Assembly: GCF_963422355.1 (NCBI RefSeq)
Contig: NC_085086.1
Span: forward strand, 4,248,158 to 4,312,157
Source: Corticium candelabrum
Taxonomy: Eukaryota > Porifera > Homoscleromorpha > Homosclerophorida > Plakinidae
DNA length: 64,000 bases
Direction of reading: 5' to 3'
The notes beneath the pieces are model-generated. The model saw nothing but the letters and a program-made list of their open reading frames with translations. It made no database searches and was not told where the DNA came from. Position numbers and translations under genes: made by a program. Of this stretch, positions 59,923-64,000 are shown in pieces; positions within the stretch are counted from its first letter, which is position 1, and every line of letters begins with the position of its first letter.

Positions 59923-62900
59923 GCAAGCATGCACACACATTATTAGCATGGTGTCGAATCCAAGCGTTATCAACTGCGGTAAACAAGCAGCGTTGCTTTG
60001 GACAAATGTATTTAGAGATGAAAGCGTGTATCAAGACATTAAAAGTTAATGTTATCTATAGGGGCATAATTATGACGTCATTGCATTTAGAATTTTTCTG
60101 TCTTGATTATTAAATTTTACATGTAATAAGCTAAAATCAAAATTAGCTAATTAAATTTAGTAAGAGTAAGAAGTGTATGTAAGTAACAGTTATTTGTTTA
60201 GAAAAGGGTAAGTATGCGTTTCCTAATACCGGACAAGCAATACTGTATCCGGATACCTTCTCATTCGTCAATGCAAGTAATGGTAAAACGTTGGTTGCTT
60301 ATGCGTCTAATGCTATCGACGGACGAATAAACAGAAATGAAAGTGGTCATAGAATGATTGCCAACTGCGCTGCAACTAAACCTCAGTCTCAGGAAAAGAG
60401 CAAAGTCCATTATCTGCAAATCGACTTGCAGACAAAATTTTTTATTTTTGCCGTTCGATTACATCTGAGAGACAACGAGTACAATCGAACACAACAAAAA
60501 GGTTTGGTTATTGAAGTGAGTGACTCAACTGAGCAGTCTGAATCAAAGCAGTGCGACGAACCCTATACAACAGTTTCAAATCAATCTCCTCTATTCATAT
60601 GCCAAAAGTACGGACGATATGTTTATGCAGTTCTCCGCGACAGCGTTGGGCCTCTTCAAGTTTGTGAAATTCAGATACTTAAAAGTAGAGTTCTACAAAT
60701 CCAAATTAAGAAGTTGTTGATACACTAATGCAAATGCCGTGATTTACAGGAATGGAGCTCAAAGGTTCGAATGCTGCTGTTCTTTATCCAGATAGTGTTT
60801 TGACGGCTGGAGGCAAACGGGCAGTTGCTTCAAATGCAATAAATGGAAAATATAGCGTCGGAGAGTCTGGCGCAGGTGGTGCTACCAACTGTGCAGTTAC
60901 CAGTGAAAATACTACCGATCAAATTCCCAAATATCTACGCATCGACTTGGGTAGAGGTGAAGTTATTCAATATATCAAACTTCGTTTAAGAGATAGAATC
61001 GAGTCAGGTGAAGAGCGTGGATTCGAAAGCCAACGCGGTCTTACTATTTCAGTGGGCGTTACTGACTATCTCAACAAATCGACAATGTGTGGCAACCCAT
61101 TCGATCCAATACGACAGGGTCAAGCACCTTACGTAGACTGTAAATTTAACGGCTTAATTGGCAGATTCGCTCAATACATCTGGATTGTGCTGACCGCACC
61201 GAAACGTCTTGAAATATGCGAAGTTGAAATTTTCTATGCAGGTAGACATGACATTGCATCATCTTAATTAATTAATACGAAACAAAGCAATCTGAAATTT
61301 TGAATATATTATATGTGAAATGTTCTAATATTCGGGCAAAGTTAACATGAAATTTGTGTTTAGACTCAGAAATAAGATGCGTACAACCATTAGACCCATC
61401 GAATGGAATGTACTCATTCGATAGGTTGACTAGAGGAAGTCGTCTCTCACTGCAATGCGAGCGTGGATATGAAGCCACTCACAAGGAAGTGACGTGTGGT
61501 GACAAGGGATATTGGGAGCCACTACCGCCCAAATGCCAAGGTGTTTTATAGTTATACCTTACATTTTGAAATTTTTTATTAGTAGCTTAATTCCGTTAGT
61601 AAAATGATGCTCACGCATGTCCTAGAGTTACTTGCGATAATCTAAAACGTGAATCACTTGAACACGGATATATTACGCTCCAATGCAAGCAACTGGATTG
61701 CGTTGCTAAATATCAATGCCGTGAGGGATACGAAATTGTCGGAAACTCCAACAGAACATGCAGTATGAATGGGAAATGGTCTGGCCCAACTCCCTATTGT
61801 CGCGAAGGCAATACCGTTATAAAATTATTTTCTATTACTAATAGACGACATGCAATGTCTGCTAATGGTGCTGTTACTGCATGCGTACCACTTACATGTA
61901 TGGTCCAATGCTGTAATAATTCACTTTAACTAATCTACTAATTTATTGTATTAAAAGTAATATTTTACAACAGCATCTTTTGAGAACGTATGTAGCTGTT
62001 TTTCCAATGAATGTCAACTACCTCTAGCAACTCAAACAGCAAATGCTTTCAAACGGTCAACGTCTACGTAAATACGGCATAGTTTAGTTTTGCTGAATTG
62101 CTTTTTATGTATTCTGCAAAATTACTTTAATTAGTTTGCTAAAGATTATATATACAAGATAACGCAACATTTAACAAAAATAGGAAAGCAGGGAAGTGCT
62201 TGAAGACATAGAGAAACTCGCGCGCATGTGTGTTTTAGTATATGTAACAAAGAGTAACAATGACATGTTTAAAGCAATGCTAAATACTTTATTTACCTGT
62301 TTAATTAAGTAATTTTACAAGATTGTTATTGGTGGTCTAATACCGACATGGGCATAATTATGGAGCCACCCCGAGCATGTGAGACAGTGCAAGTACATGC
62401 ATCTACAGTAACAGCTGCACTTTTTAATGAGTTAAAACAAGTCATAATGGTGAGGTATTTGCTCTGATTGTGCCATCTACATGTCTGAGATTGGAGGTGA
62501 TGTGTGACCTGTAGAGATACACGACTGCTTCTTCAACCAGTAAATTTCAAAAAGTTAATTAATAATCATAATCGTTTTCAAAAAGCTTCTAAACAATAAA
62601 ATGACTTTGTTCATGTCAGAAGACATACTCAAAGATTAAATAGAGACTATACGTTTCAGTTTACTAAATAGAGACTATACGTTTCAGTTTACTTGCATAT
62701 TGTGAGTCTATTCTCATCTGCTCTTGTGACTTCACAACACCGGAATGCATGGTATGGTGTCTGTGGTTAGTCTGGTCATTCTCTTTAGTTAATCTTTTTG
62801 TTGCGACGGGTTGGAAAAGCGTCCAATCAGAACAATATAAATACCCAAATAGCATGATGATGTAGAATCATAAATCTGCAATGTTCTGTTGATGGCCATA

Positions 62901-64000
62901 CCTCAGTTGATATGGGGGTGGCACCATAATTATACCCATGTCTGTAAATCCATCAGTATTAATGGTGATAATAGTTGTCTTGTCTTAGTTACTTGCAATA
63001 ATCTAACACGTGAATCACTTGAAAACGGATTTATTACTCTTCAATGCTGGCAACCGGATTGCGTTGCTACCTATCAATGCCGTGAGGGATACGAGATTGT
63101 CGGAAACTCCAACAGGACATGTGAACTGAATGGAAAATGGTCTGGCTCAACTCCCTTTTGTCGCAAGTGTAAGACAGCTTTTACGTGTTGAACTGTTAAG
63201 AATTATTTTCTGTTACTTTATTAACTTAATGATCTAGAGACAACGTTCCCACAAGTGGTATACTGACTATATCACTTATAACGTGGGCGATGGCAGTGTT
63301 GTTCCTTTGCAGAATATTATTCGTTCTAATGTACAAATTTATACATTACGAGAGCATCTTCTATATATAATTTTTGTCCTAACGATTGTCAATTTTTCTA
63401 ATGATTGTCAACAGTATCTAGCAGTTTGAACAGCAAATGTTGAATGTCTATGCGTACAGTCTAAAGCATACGGTATTATAATTGGCAATTGCAAGTCTAC
63501 GGGATTTTTGACTATTTGATTTTGTATAAATTTTAATGTGACCCTAACAAAATCGGTTTTTTACAAGGCTATATACAAGTTTTACAAAAAATTTAATAAA
63601 CATAGGAAATCAGGCAGATGCTTCAAGGTAGAGAATTAAACGCTATTAGAAGACGAACTAGCAAGCGCGCATGGTTACTCTCAATCAGTAACTAAATTTT
63701 AACAATACTTACAGCTACTGATTACCTGCAACTTTACAAAGCAATCTTATATAAACGCACAAAGAAAAATCAATTTGGAAGCATTGTGCAACTCACAGTT
63801 AATTAACTTCTTTCTTACTAATAGCTGTTTTCTGTGATGACCTGATACACGAACTTGTTACTGAAGACACATTTATCTGCAAAGCACGATGTAGAGAAGT
63901 AGATTGTCTTGCCTTGTGCAGCTGCAAAGTGGGATACGAGTTAATCGGAAATTCCTACATAAGATGTCAGGCAAATGGAAAGTGGTCAGAATCAACTTTC
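57847..64000 (+). CDS. Gene C: secreted FTP-sushi protein, runs past window end
   Basis: Exons supported: 57847-57910 (signal peptide [20 protein letters not shown]), 57994-58476 (FTP1), 58542-59033 (FTP2), 59153-59332 (sushi), 60202-60684 (FTP3), 60750-61241 (FTP4), 61364-61540 (sushi), 61628 onwards (sushi variant, donor unclear), 62989-63168 (sushi variant) and 63825 to the window edge (sushi variant). All clear junctions are phase 1 with GT-AG ends, so the blocks can be read as one protein. FTP domains have V-R-L-H-L-R-D, a GRYVYAVL or Q-Y-I-W-I-V-L strand and L-Q-V-C-E-I. It is a paralogue of gene A: exon 1 (64 nt) and FTP1 (483 nt) have the same lengths. No signal-peptide exon precedes FTP3, which favours one gene, but two genes or an alternative end at 61929 are possible. 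A secreted lectin or complement-like role is inferred. Confidence 0.8.
57956..59010 (+). repeat. FTP exon-pair duplication, unit 1
   Basis: Nearly identical to 60164-61218 (offset 2208 bp), including the intron between the exons. FTP1 and FTP3 differ at one residue over 145. Differences cluster toward the 3' end of the second exon. Confidence 0.93.
59573..59938. repeat. CA/CT-rich compound microsatellite in gene C
   Basis: Degenerate CACA with CT tracts and GCACGCA units, lying in the intron between the sushi exon and FTP3. Long open frames across it are artefacts of the repeat. Confidence 0.9.
60164..61218 (+). repeat. FTP exon-pair duplication, unit 2
   Basis: Second copy of 57956-59010. 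After it the sequences diverge: the downstream intron is unrelated and the sushi exon only moderately similar. Confidence 0.93.
61628..61929 (+). other. Sushi-variant exon with altered 3' end
   Basis: The acceptor AG at 61626-61627 gives V-T-C-D-N-L...Y-C-R, a close copy of the exon at 62989. At the place of that exon's donor this copy reads GAAGGCAATACC without a usable phase-1 GT. The frame runs on for about 40 residues to TAA at 61929. It is either an alternative last exon or a disabled copy. Confidence 0.55.
62345..62942. mobile_element. Inverted-repeat MITE between sushi-variant exons
   Basis: GACATGGGCATAATTATGG at the left is matched by the reverse complement of GACATGGGTATAATTATGG at the right; arms are about 28 bp. 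It holds a 28-bp tandem duplication at 62639-62694. It ends 46 bp before the exon at 62989. Confidence 0.72.

Overview
This is a eukaryotic, animal-type window. Genes are split by GT-AG introns, exons carry extracellular animal domains (FTP/fucolectin, sushi/CCP, Kazal, Kunitz, NTR, EGF), dinucleotide microsatellites are common, and DNA transposons (Kolobok, hAT, many small inverted-repeat elements) are dense. The mix of short introns, exon-shuffled sushi/FTP proteins and Kolobok/hAT elements suggests an early-branching animal, most likely a sponge. A cnidarian or another invertebrate cannot be excluded from sequence alone. Bases 1301-1500 are an assembly gap.

Three host loci are supported. 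(A) 13674-21559 (+): a 14-exon gene for a secreted protein of about 1002 residues with signal peptide, 2 FTP domains, 6 sushi domains, Kazal, 2 Kunitz and NTR. (B) 30290-55420 (+): a gene of about 515 residues spread over 25 kb, with an EGF-like module, a seven-helix THH1/TOM1/TOM3-like membrane domain, a RING-CH finger and two more helices. (C) 57847 to beyond 64000 (+): a paralogue of A with signal peptide, FTP-FTP-sushi, a near-identical second FTP-FTP pair, then sushi and cysteine-rich sushi variants. A frameshifted relic of the NTR end of an A-like gene lies on the minus strand at 2813-3225.

Mobile DNA layout. A 6.26-kb Kolobok element with long inverted repeats and TTAA target duplications (3749-10007) carries a THAP transposase gene on the minus strand and a P2X7-tail-like ORF on the plus strand. 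An hAT element (5167-7798) with an intact 794-residue transposase ORF sits inside the Kolobok transposase gene. At 22.26-29.33 kb a decayed reverse-transcriptase element is split by one hAT (23469-29107), which is itself split by another (25988-28812), giving three layers. The introns of gene B hold at least eight short inverted-repeat elements, several in two copies, and a Ty3/gypsy fragment.

Genes A and C look like secreted glycan-binding or complement-like proteins. A adds protease-inhibitor modules resembling the end of vertebrate WFIKKN proteins. B looks like a membrane E3 ubiquitin ligase with a receptor-like front half. These functions are inferred from domains.
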